Source: JALZDI01 sp965653225
Lineage (GTDB): Bacteria > Actinomycetota > Actinomycetes > Propionibacteriales > Nocardioidaceae
NCBI GenBank assembly: GCA_965653225.1
Contig: CBFGZI010000114.1
Span: forward strand, 1 to 11,961
Length of the DNA stretch: 11,961 nucleotides
Direction of reading: 5' to 3'
Shown here: piece after piece, positions 1-6,877 of the stretch
How positions within the stretch are numbered: position 1 is the first letter of the stretch
How the letters are laid out: every line of letters begins with the position of its first letter
Position numbers and translations under genes: made by a program
Notes under the pieces: generated by a model
What the model was told of the DNA's origin: nothing
Seen by the model: only the letters and a program-made list of their open reading frames with translations
Database searches by the model: none

Positions 1-459
1 AACGCCCCCACCGGCGGCGCCACCGGCGGCTCCACCTCCGGCGGCACCGCCTCGGGCGGCGTGGTTCGCGGCGGCGGTTCCGGCGGCTCCGGCGGCTCCG
101 GCGGTGGCTCGACCGGTGGCTCCGGTGGCGGCGGCGGAACCGGCGGAGGCGGCGGTGGCACCGCACCGGCACCGGCACCGGCACCCGCACCGGCCCCAGA
201 CCCGGTCGGCGGCGTGGTCGGCACCGTCAAGAAGACCGTCGGCGGCGTCGTCGGCGGTGGTGGCGGTGGCACCGGTGGAGGCGGCGGTGGCGGCACCGCC
301 CCGGCACCGGCACCGGCACCCACACCGGACGTGCTGAGCAGCTCCGAGGCGCGTTCGCTGTGCCAGTCGAAGGTTTCCGCGCTGCTGGTCGACCAGTGCA
401 CCGGCCTGGTGACCGGCAAGACCCTGTCCCAGGCCCTCGACATCATCGCCGGCCTGTAG
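1..459 (+). CDS. Gly/Ala-Pro-rich low-complexity protein, 3' part only
   Basis: The reading frame is open from the first base of the window to a TAG at 457-459, so the gene starts upstream; the GTG at 61 is probably internal. The 152 visible codons encode Gly/Ser/Thr-rich sequence, then two copies of a module made of poly-Gly with single Thr followed by an Ala-Pro run, separated by two short VGGVVG units around a TVKKT spacer. The last 40 or so residues are different: an ordinary, probably helical segment with two cysteines (SLCQSKVSALLVDQC) ending in ALDIIAGL. Third positions are nearly all G or C, as in real genes here. Gly-rich and (AP)n regions are typical of secreted or cell-wall-spanning actinobacterial proteins, but no signal peptide can be seen because the N-terminus is missing. 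I do not recognise the family and give no function. Confidence 0.7.
   Translation, partial: NAPTGGATGGSTSGGTASGGVVRGGGSGGSGGSGGGSTGGSGGGGGTGGGGGGTAPAPAPAPAPAPDPVGGVVGTVKKTVGGVVGGGGGGTGGGGGGGTAPAPAPAPTPDVLSSSEARSLCQSKVSALLVDQCTGLVTGKTLSQALDIIAGL
124..330 (+). repeat. Two-copy Gly-rich/(Ala-Pro)n coding repeat
   Basis: Module 1 (124-204) reads G5-T-G6-T-(AP)6-DP. Module 2 (253-330) reads G6-T-G7-T-(AP)4-TP-D. Between them the hexapeptide VGGVVG is encoded twice (205-222 and 238-255). At DNA level this is a run of GGC/GGT triplets followed by gcaccg hexamers. The arrangement suggests internal duplication, with the copies now differing in repeat number. Such tracts are prone to slippage and assembly error, so copy number should be read with care. 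Confidence 0.75.
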
Positions 460-480
460 CCGAACACGGTCGCACCCACG

Positions 481-512
481 AAGGGCTCGCTGCCTCAGGG
501 CGGCGGGCCCTT
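481..512 (+). terminator. Hairpin terminator between convergent genes
   Basis: Bases 481-494 pair with 499-512 around a TCAG tetraloop: 14 continuous pairs, two of them U-G on the + strand RNA. It begins 22 nt after the stop of the Gly-rich gene. On the minus-strand RNA the two wobbles become A-C mismatches, so the structure is best suited to ending + strand transcription, although it may also slow read-through from hemB. There is no U-tract, which is common for actinobacterial hairpin terminators. Confidence 0.6.
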
Positions 513-529
513 GGGCTGTGTGCTGAGGC

Positions 530-1507
530 TCAGCGTCGCAGCAGGCGGGCGGCCTCGGTGGCCCAGTAGGTCAGCACGACCGACGCACCCGCCCGCCGGA
601 TCGACGTCAGCGTCTCCAGGATCGCGGGCTCCCGGTCGATCCAGCCGCGGGCCGCGGCGGCCTCGACCATGGAGTACTCGCCGGAGATGTTGTACGCCGC
701 GACCGGCACGTCGACGTCGGCCGCGACCGCGGCCACCAGGTCGAGGTACGCCAGCGCCGGCTTGACCATCACCAGGTCGGCGCCCTCCTCGACGTCGAGC
801 CGGGCCTCACGCACCGCCTCGAGCCCGTTCGCCGGGTCCTGCTGGTAGGTGCGCCGGTCGCCCTCGAGCGAGGAGGCGACGGCCTCGCGGAACGGTCCGT
901 AGAACGCCGACGCGTACTTCGCGGCGTAGGCCAGCACGCCCACCGAGGTGTGCCCGGCGCCGTCCAGCGCCCGGCGCACGACCCCCACCTGGCCGTCCAT
1001 CATGCCGCTGGGCCCTAGCAGGTCGGCACCGGCCGCTGCCTGCGCGAGCGCCATCTCGGCGTAGACCTCGAGCGTGGCGTCGTTGTCGACGGTGCCGTCG
1101 GGGGCAAGCAGCCCGCAGTGCCCGTGGTCGGTGAACTCGTCGAGACACAGGTCGGACATCACCACCGTGGCGTCGCCGACCTCGGCCTTCACCTCGCGCA
1201 GCGCCACGTTGAGCACCCCGGCGGGGTCGAGCGCACCCGAGCCGCGGGCGTCCTTGTGCTCGGGGATCCCGAACAGCATCAGCCCGCCGACGCCGGCCTC
1301 GACCGCCTCCACGGCCGCCTTACGCAGCGGGTCGCGGTTGTGCTGGACCACCCCGGGCATGCTGCCGATCGGCAGCGGCTCGGCAGCGCCCTCGCGCACG
1401 AACATCGGCAGCACGAGGTGCCGCGGCTCGACGCTGGTCTCGGCGACCAGCCGCCGCATCGCCGCGGTACGGCGAAGCCGCCGCGGCCGCTGCTGCGGGA
1501 ATCCCAT
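530..1507 (-). CDS. hemB: Delta-aminolevulinic acid dehydratase (porphobilinogen synthase)
   Basis: A 325-residue protein, the usual length for HemB, which condenses two 5-aminolevulinate molecules to porphobilinogen in the cytoplasm. Both Schiff-base lysines are visible: K197 in AYAAKYASAFYGPFR and K249 in LVMVKPALAYLD. The metal-binding loop is DLCLDEFTDHGHCG (C121, D123, C131); Zn enzymes usually have three Cys there, so the middle ligand is Asp. LLGPSGMMDG (163-172) and YNISGEYSM (272-280) are also family signatures. The ATG at 1507 has a GGGAG Shine-Dalgarno 8 nt upstream (ctccc at 1516-1520 on the + strand). It is the last gene of the rex-hem operon, 48 nt after hemD, and its stop lies close to the convergent terminator hairpin. 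Confidence 0.96.
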   Translation of the reverse strand: MGFPQQRPRRLRRTAAMRRLVAETSVEPRHLVLPMFVREGAAEPLPIGSMPGVVQHNRDPLRKAAVEAVEAGVGGLMLFGIPEHKDARGSGALDPAGVLNVALREVKAEVGDATVVMSDLCLDEFTDHGHCGLLAPDGTVDNDATLEVYAEMALAQAAAGADLLGPSGMMDGQVGVVRRALDGAGHTSVGVLAYAAKYASAFYGPFREAVASSLEGDRRTYQQDPANGLEAVREARLDVEEGADLVMVKPALAYLDLVAAVAADVDVPVAAYNISGEYSMVEAAAARGWIDREPAILETLTSIRRAGASVVLTYWATEAARLLRR

Positions 1508-1555
1508 CTACGGCGCTCCCAACGTGAGTGAGGCCGCGCACGGGCCTCGGGTGGC

Positions 1556-3394
1556 TCAGGTGGCCCGGCGACGCGCCGACGGGCGGCGCTGCGAGGGCTT
1601 GGTCACCGGCTCACCGGCCTCGATCATCGCCAGCCGGCGCGCGGCACCGAACTCGGCCAGCGCGACCGTCAGGTCCTCGATCGAGGGCGACGGGGCGAGC
1701 ACGTCGACCCGCAGGCCGTGCTCCTCGGCTGTCTTGGCCGTGGCCGGGCCGATGCAGGCGATCACCGTGGAGGCGTGCGGCTTGCCGGCGATGCCCACGA
1801 GGTTGCGCACCGTCGAGGACGACGTGAACACGACCGCGTCGAACTTGCCGGTCTTGATCGCCTCGCGGGTCGGCGCCGGCGGCGGGGCCGCCCGCACCGT
1901 GCGGTAGGCGGTCACGTCGTCGACCTCCCAGCCGAGCTCCACCAGGCCGGCCACCAGGGTCTCGGTGGCGATGTCGGCGCGGGGCAGGAACACCCGGTTG
2001 ATCGGGTCGAGCAGGTCGTCGTAGGGCGGCCAGTCCTCCAGCAGCCCGCGCGCGGACTGCTCACCGGAGGGCACCAGGTCGGCGCGGATGCCCCAGGCCG
2101 CGATCGCCTCGGCGGTCTTGTCGCCGACCGCGGCGATCTTCAGGCCGCTGAACGCGCGGGCGTCCAGGCCGTACTCGTCGAACTTCTCGCGCACGGCGCG
2201 CACCGCGTTGACCGAGGTGAACGCGATCCACTCGTAGCGGCCCTCGACCAGCCCGCGCACCGCCTTGTCCATCTGCTGGGGGTTGCGGGGCGGCTCGACG
2301 GAGATGGTGGGCACCTCCTCGGGCACCGCGCCGTAGTCGCGCAGCTGCAGCGACAGCGAGGCCGCCTGCTCCTTGGTGCGCGGCACGAGGACCCGCCAGC
2401 CGAACAGCGGCTTGGTCTCGAACCACGACAACGTCTCGCGCAGGTTGACCACCTCGCCGACCACGGTGACGGCCGGCGGCTTCATCTTCGCCGCCTTGGC
2501 GTCGGCGGCGATCGCGTCGAGCGTGGAGATCACCGTCGTCTGGTCGGTGGTGGTGCCCACCCGGGTCATCGCGACCGGGGTGTCGCCGCCGCGGCCGGAC
2601 TCGACCAGCGACCGCGCGACGTCGGCGATGGAGTCGACCGCGCCGAGCAGCACCAGGGTCTGGTCGCCGCTGTAGCGGGTCCAGTCGACCTTGGACTCGG
2701 CGACGTTGACCACCGAGAACTCCCGCTCCGTGCGGGTGGTCAGCGGCACGCCGGCGTAGGCGGCCACGCCGGTCACCGCGGAGACACCGGGGACCACGTC
2801 GAACGCGACCCCGGCCTTGACGCAGGCCAGCGCCTCCTCGGGACCGGTGGCGTACAGCCACGGGTCGCCGGACATCAGGCGGACGGCGTGCTCGGCGCCC
2901 TTGGCCTGCCGGACCACCAGCTTGGCGCGGGAGGCGTGGGTGAGCGGCTGGCCGTCCTCGCCGTAGCCGCCGTCGACGACGGTGCCCTCGAAGCCGGGGC
3001 ACACCTCGGCGAGCAGGCTCTCGTGCTCGGGCGACTCGGTGATCACCACGTCGGCGTTGCGGATCAGGTCGACCGCCCGCAGCGTGAGCAGCGACGGGTC
3101 GCCCGGGCCGGTGCCCACGAAGGACACGTAGCCGACCGGCCTCGGCGGGCTGTCGGGTGCGGCCTTGCCGCGCCCGGTCCTCGCGGTCGCGGTCTTGCTC
3201 GGCTCCGCCTTGGCCGAGGTGCGCTTCCTCGTGGGCTGCTTGGCCGGGGAACCCTTGGCGGCTTCCTTCGCCGGGCCCTTCCCTGCCTGGACGGCCTTCT
3301 TCACGGGCTTGGCGGTTCGCTTGGCCGTCGACTTGGTCGCGGTCGTGCTGGTCACAGTGCTTCTCTTCCTCGGTTGCCGTCGGGCTGCAGTCAC
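1556..3394 (-). CDS. hemD: Uroporphyrinogen-III C-methyltransferase / uroporphyrinogen-III synthase fusion
   Basis: Two domains are visible in 612 residues. Residues about 87-330 form a SAM-dependent tetrapyrrole methylase (VGTGPGDPSLLTLRA at 93-107, SGDPWLYATGPEEA at 175-188, VPGVSAVTGVAAYAGVPL at 201-218). Residues about 331-585 form uroporphyrinogen-III synthase (RVLVPRTKEQA, AFTSVNAVRAV, FLPRADIATETLV, VVFTSSSTVRNLVGIAGKPH), closely like the fused HemD of M. tuberculosis as I remember it. The synthase closes hydroxymethylbilane to uroporphyrinogen III; the methylase would divert it to precorrin-2 for siroheme or B12. The GRGG seen after GDPFVF in classical methylases is replaced by ATGP, so methylase activity is uncertain. 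Residues about 20-80 are Lys/Ala-rich and disordered-looking; the C-terminal tail is also basic. I chose the GTG at 3394 for its GTGA overlap with hemC and a GGGGAG 8 nt upstream; the GTG at 3355 (599 aa) is a real alternative. Confidence 0.93.
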   Translation of the reverse strand: MTAARRQPRKRSTVTSTTATKSTAKRTAKPVKKAVQAGKGPAKEAAKGSPAKQPTRKRTSAKAEPSKTATARTGRGKAAPDSPPRPVGYVSFVGTGPGDPSLLTLRAVDLIRNADVVITESPEHESLLAEVCPGFEGTVVDGGYGEDGQPLTHASRAKLVVRQAKGAEHAVRLMSGDPWLYATGPEEALACVKAGVAFDVVPGVSAVTGVAAYAGVPLTTRTEREFSVVNVAESKVDWTRYSGDQTLVLLGAVDSIADVARSLVESGRGGDTPVAMTRVGTTTDQTTVISTLDAIAADAKAAKMKPPAVTVVGEVVNLRETLSWFETKPLFGWRVLVPRTKEQAASLSLQLRDYGAVPEEVPTISVEPPRNPQQMDKAVRGLVEGRYEWIAFTSVNAVRAVREKFDEYGLDARAFSGLKIAAVGDKTAEAIAAWGIRADLVPSGEQSARGLLEDWPPYDDLLDPINRVFLPRADIATETLVAGLVELGWEVDDVTAYRTVRAAPPPAPTREAIKTGKFDAVVFTSSSTVRNLVGIAGKPHASTVIACIGPATAKTAEEHGLRVDVLAPSPSIEDLTVALAEFGAARRLAMIEAGEPVTKPSQRRPSARRRAT

Positions 3395-4347
3395 CGCACA
3401 CGCTCCCCGATGAGAGCGCTGGCTCCGTCGGCGATCATGTCGTCGGCGAGGGCGCGGCCCAGGGCGACTGGGTCGTCGACGGAACCGGTCGTGGACATCT
3501 TCACGAGCTGCGTGCCGTCGACAGCGGCGGCGACTGCACGCACGTAGATTTCCTCCCCGCTCTCGCCGAGTGCAACTTCGGCGAGAGCACCCACCGGTGC
3601 AGAGCATCCGGCCTCGAGTGCTGCGAGCACGGTGCGCTCGGCACTCACCGCGGCGCGCGTCGCCGGGTCGTCGAGCGCTGCACGCAGCACCTCGGCGAGC
3701 TCCGGGTCGTCGTCGCGGCACTCGACCGCGAGCGCTCCCTGCCCGGGTGCGGGCAGCATCTGGAGCGGGTCGATGACTTCGGTGACCTGGTCGGCCAGCC
3801 CGATCCGGCGCAGCCCGGCGTACGCCAGGACGACCGCGTCGAGCTTGCCCTCGGTCACATAGCCGATACGTGTGCCGACGTTGCCGCGTACCGGCTCCAC
3901 CTCGAACCCGAGCCCGAGCGCGCGCAGCTGCGCGGCGCGTCGTGGTGACCCGGTGCCGATGCGCGAGCCGGGCGGCAGCTCCCCAAGGGTGAGGCCGTCG
4001 CGCGCCACCACGGCGTCACGAGGGTCCTCTCGTGCGGGTACGGCCGCCAGCACGATGCCGGGTGCCGGGGCCGTCGGCAGGTCCTTCAGCGAGTGCACCG
4101 CCACGTCGACCTCGCCGGCGAGCAGCGCCTCGCGCAGCGCGCTGACGAACACCCCGGCGCCGCCGAAGTCGACGAGCGGCCGCAGGTTGACGTCACCCTC
4201 GGTGGTCACCGTGACGAGCTCGGCCGGGCGGCCGGCGCGCTCGGTGATCTGGTCGGCGACCTGCTGCGACTGGGTCCGGGCGAGCGTGCTGGCACGGGTG
4301 CCGACCCGAAGCGGGCCGGGAGCCTGGTCGGTGGACGGGGCCATCAC
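3391..4347 (-). CDS. hemC: Porphobilinogen deaminase (hydroxymethylbilane synthase)
   Basis: A 318-residue enzyme that polymerises four porphobilinogens into hydroxymethylbilane. Visible signatures are LRVGTRASTLARTQ (13-26), VAVHSLKDLPT with the catalytic Asp at 89, IGTGSPRR (130-137), LPAPGQGALAVECR (198-211), and EAGCSAPVGA with Cys248, to which the dipyrromethane cofactor attaches. It overlaps hemA by the sequence GTGATG: the GTG at 4347 gives a 4-nt overlap with the hemA stop, and the ATG at 4344, one codon in, is equally plausible with a GGTGAG 5 nt before it. Its own stop overlaps the preferred hemD start, so translation of the three genes is probably coupled. Confidence 0.96.
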   Translation of the reverse strand: MMAPSTDQAPGPLRVGTRASTLARTQSQQVADQITERAGRPAELVTVTTEGDVNLRPLVDFGGAGVFVSALREALLAGEVDVAVHSLKDLPTAPAPGIVLAAVPAREDPRDAVVARDGLTLGELPPGSRIGTGSPRRAAQLRALGLGFEVEPVRGNVGTRIGYVTEGKLDAVVLAYAGLRRIGLADQVTEVIDPLQMLPAPGQGALAVECRDDDPELAEVLRAALDDPATRAAVSAERTVLAALEAGCSAPVGALAEVALGESGEEIYVRAVAAAVDGTQLVKMSTTGSVDDPVALGRALADDMIADGASALIGERVR

Positions 4348-5684
4348 AGCTCACCCCCCGCGGTCGTCCCGGCGGGGCCGGCGTCCTCCGGGGCCGCCTG
4401 GGTGTCCACCTCGGGCCGGGTGACGGCGTTGACCGCCTCCGGGTCGAGCGCGAACAGCTCGGCGAGCGCGTCTGTGTAGCTGACCGCGGAGGACTGCTGG
4501 GCCAGCTCCTTGATCCGCACGGTCGGCGAGTGCAGCAGCTTGTCGGCGACCCGGCGCACGGTCTGCTCGACCTCCGCGCGGTCTGCGGGGCTGAGCTCGG
4601 GAAGGCGCCCGGTCAGCCGGGCCATCTCGGCCTCGACCACGTCGGTGGCCAGCGAGCGCAGCGCCACCACGGTCGGGGTGACCTGCGCCGCGCGGCGGGC
4701 CGCGTCGAAGGCCGCGACCTCCTCGGCCACGATCCGGCGCACGGAGTCGATGTCGACGGCGGCGTCGCTGTTCTCCAGCTCACGGGCCAGGTCGACCAGG
4801 CCGATGAGCCGTACGCCGGGCAGCTCACCGACCGCGGGGTCGACGTCGTGCGGCAGCGCGAGGTCGAGTACGTCGAGGGCGCCCGGGCGACCGGCGAAGG
4901 CGTCGGCACCGAGCACCATGCCGGTGGCCCCGGTGCACGAGATCACCACGTCGGCGGCGGCAACCTCGGCGGGCACCGCGGCCAGGTCGACGCCCCGGCC
5001 GCCGGTGGTCTCGGCCAGCCGCTGCGCCTTCTCGGGCGTGCGGTTGGCGACCACGACCTCGGCGGCGCCGCGGCGTGCGGTGGTGGCCACCGCGAGCCCG
5101 GCCATCGAGCCGGCGCCCACCACCAGCACTCGCCGGCCGGTCAGGTCGCCCGAGCGTTCGGCGGCGATGCGGTCTAATGCGACCGTGAGCAGCGAGTGCC
5201 CCGCGCGGTCGATGTCGGTCTCGGCGTGGGCGCGCTTGCCCACCCGCAGAGCCTGCTGGAACAGCGCGTTCAGGGCCGTGCCGACGCTGCCGACGTCCTG
5301 GCCGCGGCGCAGCGCCTGCCGCACCTGGCCGAGGATCTGGCTCTCGCCGACGACCATGGAGTCGAGGCCCGCGGCCACCGCGAACAGGTGCGCGACGGCG
5401 CCCTCGTCGAAGTGGACGTACAGGTGCGGGACGACCTCGGCGGGCGCCTCCCTGGCGTGGGCGGCCAGCATCGCCGACAGGTCCTCCACGCTGCCGTGGA
5501 AGCGGTCGACGTCGGCGTAGACCTCGACCCGGTTGCAGGTCGAGATCACCGCGGCCTCGCTCACATGCGGGCTGTCGAGAACGTCGCCCACGAGCTTGTG
5601 CACGCCGTCGCCGTCGAGTGCCAGGCGCTCGAGCACGGGCACTGGCGCGGAGCGGTGCGACACCCCGACCACCAGGACGCTCAT
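4344..5684 (-). CDS. hemA: Glutamyl-tRNA reductase
   Basis: A 446-residue NADPH-dependent enzyme that reduces glutamyl-tRNA to glutamate-1-semialdehyde, the first committed step of C5-pathway tetrapyrrole synthesis. The catalytic nucleophile is Cys50 in ISTCNRVEVY; GVSHRSAPV (7-15) and MVVGESQILGQVRQA (110-124) are family hallmarks. A Rossmann motif GAGSMAGLA (190-198) starts the NADPH domain, and the dimerisation helices fill about 320-415. The last 30 residues are Pro/Ala/Gly-rich and probably disordered. The ATG at 5684 overlaps the rex stop (ATGA) and has a strong GGAGGTGGAG 5 nt upstream. The partner HemL is not in the window. Confidence 0.97.
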   Translation of the reverse strand: MSVLVVGVSHRSAPVPVLERLALDGDGVHKLVGDVLDSPHVSEAAVISTCNRVEVYADVDRFHGSVEDLSAMLAAHAREAPAEVVPHLYVHFDEGAVAHLFAVAAGLDSMVVGESQILGQVRQALRRGQDVGSVGTALNALFQQALRVGKRAHAETDIDRAGHSLLTVALDRIAAERSGDLTGRRVLVVGAGSMAGLAVATTARRGAAEVVVANRTPEKAQRLAETTGGRGVDLAAVPAEVAAADVVISCTGATGMVLGADAFAGRPGALDVLDLALPHDVDPAVGELPGVRLIGLVDLARELENSDAAVDIDSVRRIVAEEVAAFDAARRAAQVTPTVVALRSLATDVVEAEMARLTGRLPELSPADRAEVEQTVRRVADKLLHSPTVRIKELAQQSSAVSYTDALAELFALDPEAVNAVTRPEVDTQAAPEDAGPAGTTAGGEL

Positions 5685-6469
5685 GCGGTCTCCACCTCCA
5701 CGGCGACGTGCTTGCGCACTGACGGGGCGTCAGGCACGTCGTTTATCTGGCCCTTGATCCGTTCGTCCATCGGCGCCGCGAGCGGCCTTCCCCGGCCCGC
5801 CTGCGACTTGCGCTGCTCGTGGTAGGCCAGGATCTGCAGCTCGATCGACAGGTCCACCTTGCGTACGTCGACGCCCTCGGGAACCGAGAGCACCGCGGGC
5901 GCGAAGTTCAGGATGCTGGTCACTCCCGCGGCCACCAGGTCGTCGCAGACGGTCTGCGCCGCCCCGGCGGGAGTGGCGATCACCCCGATCGCGACGTCGT
6001 TGTCGCGCACGCTCCTGGCCAGGTCTGCGTACGGCGTGATGGTCAGCTCACCGATCCGCTCACCCACCCGGTCGGGGTCGGAGTCGACGAGCGACACCAC
6101 CCGGAACCCCCGGGACGCGAAGCCTGAGTAGTTGGCGAGCGCGTGCCCGAGATTTCCGATACCGACGATGACCACCGGCCAGTCCTGCGTCAAACCGATC
6201 TCCCGAGCGATCTGGTAGCGCAGGTACTCCACGTCGTACCCGACACCGCGGGTTCCATACGACCCGAGGTACGACAGGTCCTTGCGCAGCTTGGCGGAGT
6301 TCACGCCGGCTGACGAGGCGAGGTCTTCGCTCGACGCGCTGGCGATGCCACGCTCGGACAGGGCTGTCAACGCCCGCAGATAGACCGGGAGCCGAGCGAC
6401 GGTCGCCTCGGGAATCCCGCGGTCTGGCCGGTCGTCCCGGTGGGAGTTTCGGCGGTTGCGTGCTGTCAC
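5681..6469 (-). CDS. rex: Redox-sensing transcriptional repressor Rex
   Basis: A 262-residue protein with an N-terminal winged-helix DNA-binding domain (about 20-85, including SAKLRKDLSYLGSYGTRGVGY at 58-78) and a Rossmann NAD(H)-binding domain (IVGIGNLGHALANY at 101-114, Asp129 at the end of strand 2 in VSLVDSD). Rex represses respiratory and energy genes until a rising NADH/NAD+ ratio releases it from DNA; in Streptomyces it is the first gene of a rex-hemACD operon, the same layout as here. Residues after about 220 form a charged, probably disordered tail. The start is a GTG at 6469 with AGGAG 4 nt upstream. An imperfect Rex-type site lies over its own promoter, so autoregulation of the operon is likely. 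Confidence 0.96.
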   Translation of the reverse strand: MTARNRRNSHRDDRPDRGIPEATVARLPVYLRALTALSERGIASASSEDLASSAGVNSAKLRKDLSYLGSYGTRGVGYDVEYLRYQIAREIGLTQDWPVVIVGIGNLGHALANYSGFASRGFRVVSLVDSDPDRVGERIGELTITPYADLARSVRDNDVAIGVIATPAGAAQTVCDDLVAAGVTSILNFAPAVLSVPEGVDVRKVDLSIELQILAYHEQRKSQAGRGRPLAAPMDERIKGQINDVPDAPSVRKHVAVEVETA

Positions 6470-6493
6470 GGTGCTCCTGGCCGCGCACGGTCT

Positions 6494-6516
6494 GATGGCT
6501 CGGCCATCGAGCCATC
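6494..6516 (-). promoter_or_regulatory. Hairpin in the rex 5' leader
   Basis: GATGGCTCG (6494-6502) and CGAGCCATC (6508-6516) form a perfect 9-bp inverted repeat with a 5-nt loop, between the predicted rex promoter and its start codon. The hexamer GCCATC also occurs at 6503-6508, giving a shorter competing 6-bp hairpin with 6494-6499. It could be an RNA leader structure or a protein operator; nothing in the sequence decides between these. Confidence 0.5.
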
Positions 6517-6534
6517 GGGAGTGGCGGTAAATCC

Positions 6535-6563
6535 ACTGTAAGAGTTTGTGAATGTGGGAACAA
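6535..6563 (-). promoter_or_regulatory. Predicted sigma-70-type promoter for the rex-hem operon
   Basis: On the minus strand, TTGTTC (6563-6558) and TACAGT (6540-6535) are separated by 17 bp, which fits a -35/-10 pair for the primary sigma factor. Transcription would begin near 6528, giving a leader of about 60 nt that includes the 6494-6516 hairpin. It is the only stretch in this intergenic region with fairly low GC content. Inferred from motif match only. Confidence 0.5.
6546..6563. promoter_or_regulatory. Candidate Rex operator, imperfect
   Basis: TTGTGAATGTGGGAACAA has symmetric TTGT/ACAA ends and one good half-site (TTGTGAA) of the Rex consensus, which I remember as TTGTGAA-N4-TTCACAA; the other half reads GGAACAA. 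It covers the predicted -35 element and part of the spacer, a natural place for repression. The imperfect half-site keeps confidence modest. Confidence 0.45.
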
Positions 6564-6588
6564 ATTGAGAACGGCAGGTGAGACGAGC

Positions 6589-6604
6589 GGTGACACAGGT
6601 CACC
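6589..6604 (-). terminator. Short perfect inverted repeat after the glutaredoxin-like gene
   Basis: GGTGAC and GTCACC (6589-6594 and 6599-6604) form a 6-bp stem with a 4-nt loop, starting 12 nt after the stop codon of the small gene ending at 6617. It may be a weak terminator separating the ligase/glutaredoxin pair from the rex promoter about 26 bp further on. There is no U-tract, and a regulatory-protein site is also possible. Confidence 0.35.
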
Positions 6605-6616
6605 CAGAGGGCCGGG

Positions 6617-6877
6617 TCAGCGGCGCAGAGCCGCCCGCAGCCGGGCCGCGTCCACCCGCCAGAAGTCGTGCTGACGGCCGTCGACCAGCGTGACCGGGAT
6701 CTGCTCCCAGTAGCGCGCGGTGAGGTCGTCGTCGGTGCTGATGTCCACCTCGTGCCAGGAGACGGAGAGCTCGGCGCACACCGAGTCGACCACCTCCCGG
6801 GCGTCGTCGCACAGATGGCAGCCGGGCTTGGAGTACAGCACCACGCGCGGCTCCGGCTCGCTCCCGGCGTCGCTCAT
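6617..6877 (-). CDS. Glutaredoxin-like small protein (DUF836 type)
   Basis: An 86-residue thioredoxin-fold protein. RVVLYSKPGCHLCDDA carries a C20-H-L-C23 redox pair after the first strand, and IPVTLVDG (60-67) supplies the cis-Pro of the fold; the length suits the short glutaredoxin-like family. The exact substrate is unknown; thiol-disulfide exchange is inferred from the motif. The ATG at 6877 overlaps the ligase stop by 4 nt (ATGA), so translation is probably coupled to the ligase. A gene of this type also lies next to hemA in M. tuberculosis (Rv0508, from memory), so its link to the heme genes is older than its pairing with the ligase. Confidence 0.88.
   Translation of the reverse strand: MSDAGSEPEPRVVLYSKPGCHLCDDAREVVDSVCAELSVSWHEVDISTDDDLTARYWEQIPVTLVDGRQHDFWRVDAARLRAALRR

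Noticed and set aside
159..324. Hexamer gcaccg repeats as a CRISPR or non-coding tandem array
   Set aside because: The repeats are in frame within an open coding sequence and encode Ala-Pro; there are no spacers.
522..534. Inverted repeat GCTGAG/CTCAGC as a second terminator
   Set aside because: It overlaps the hemB stop codon and leaves at most a 3-nt loop with a 5-bp stem, much weaker than the neighbouring 481-512 hairpin.
1718..3547. A 609-codon open frame on the + strand
   Set aside because: It lies antisense to hemD and hemC, its protein is Gly/Arg/His/Leu-rich with no motif, and it arises from the GC-biased codon pattern of the real genes.
3356..3721. Extension of the HemD frame upstream to 3721
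   Set aside because: That part is antisense-free but lies inside hemC in another frame, is Arg-rich shadow sequence, and would overlap hemC by over 300 nt.
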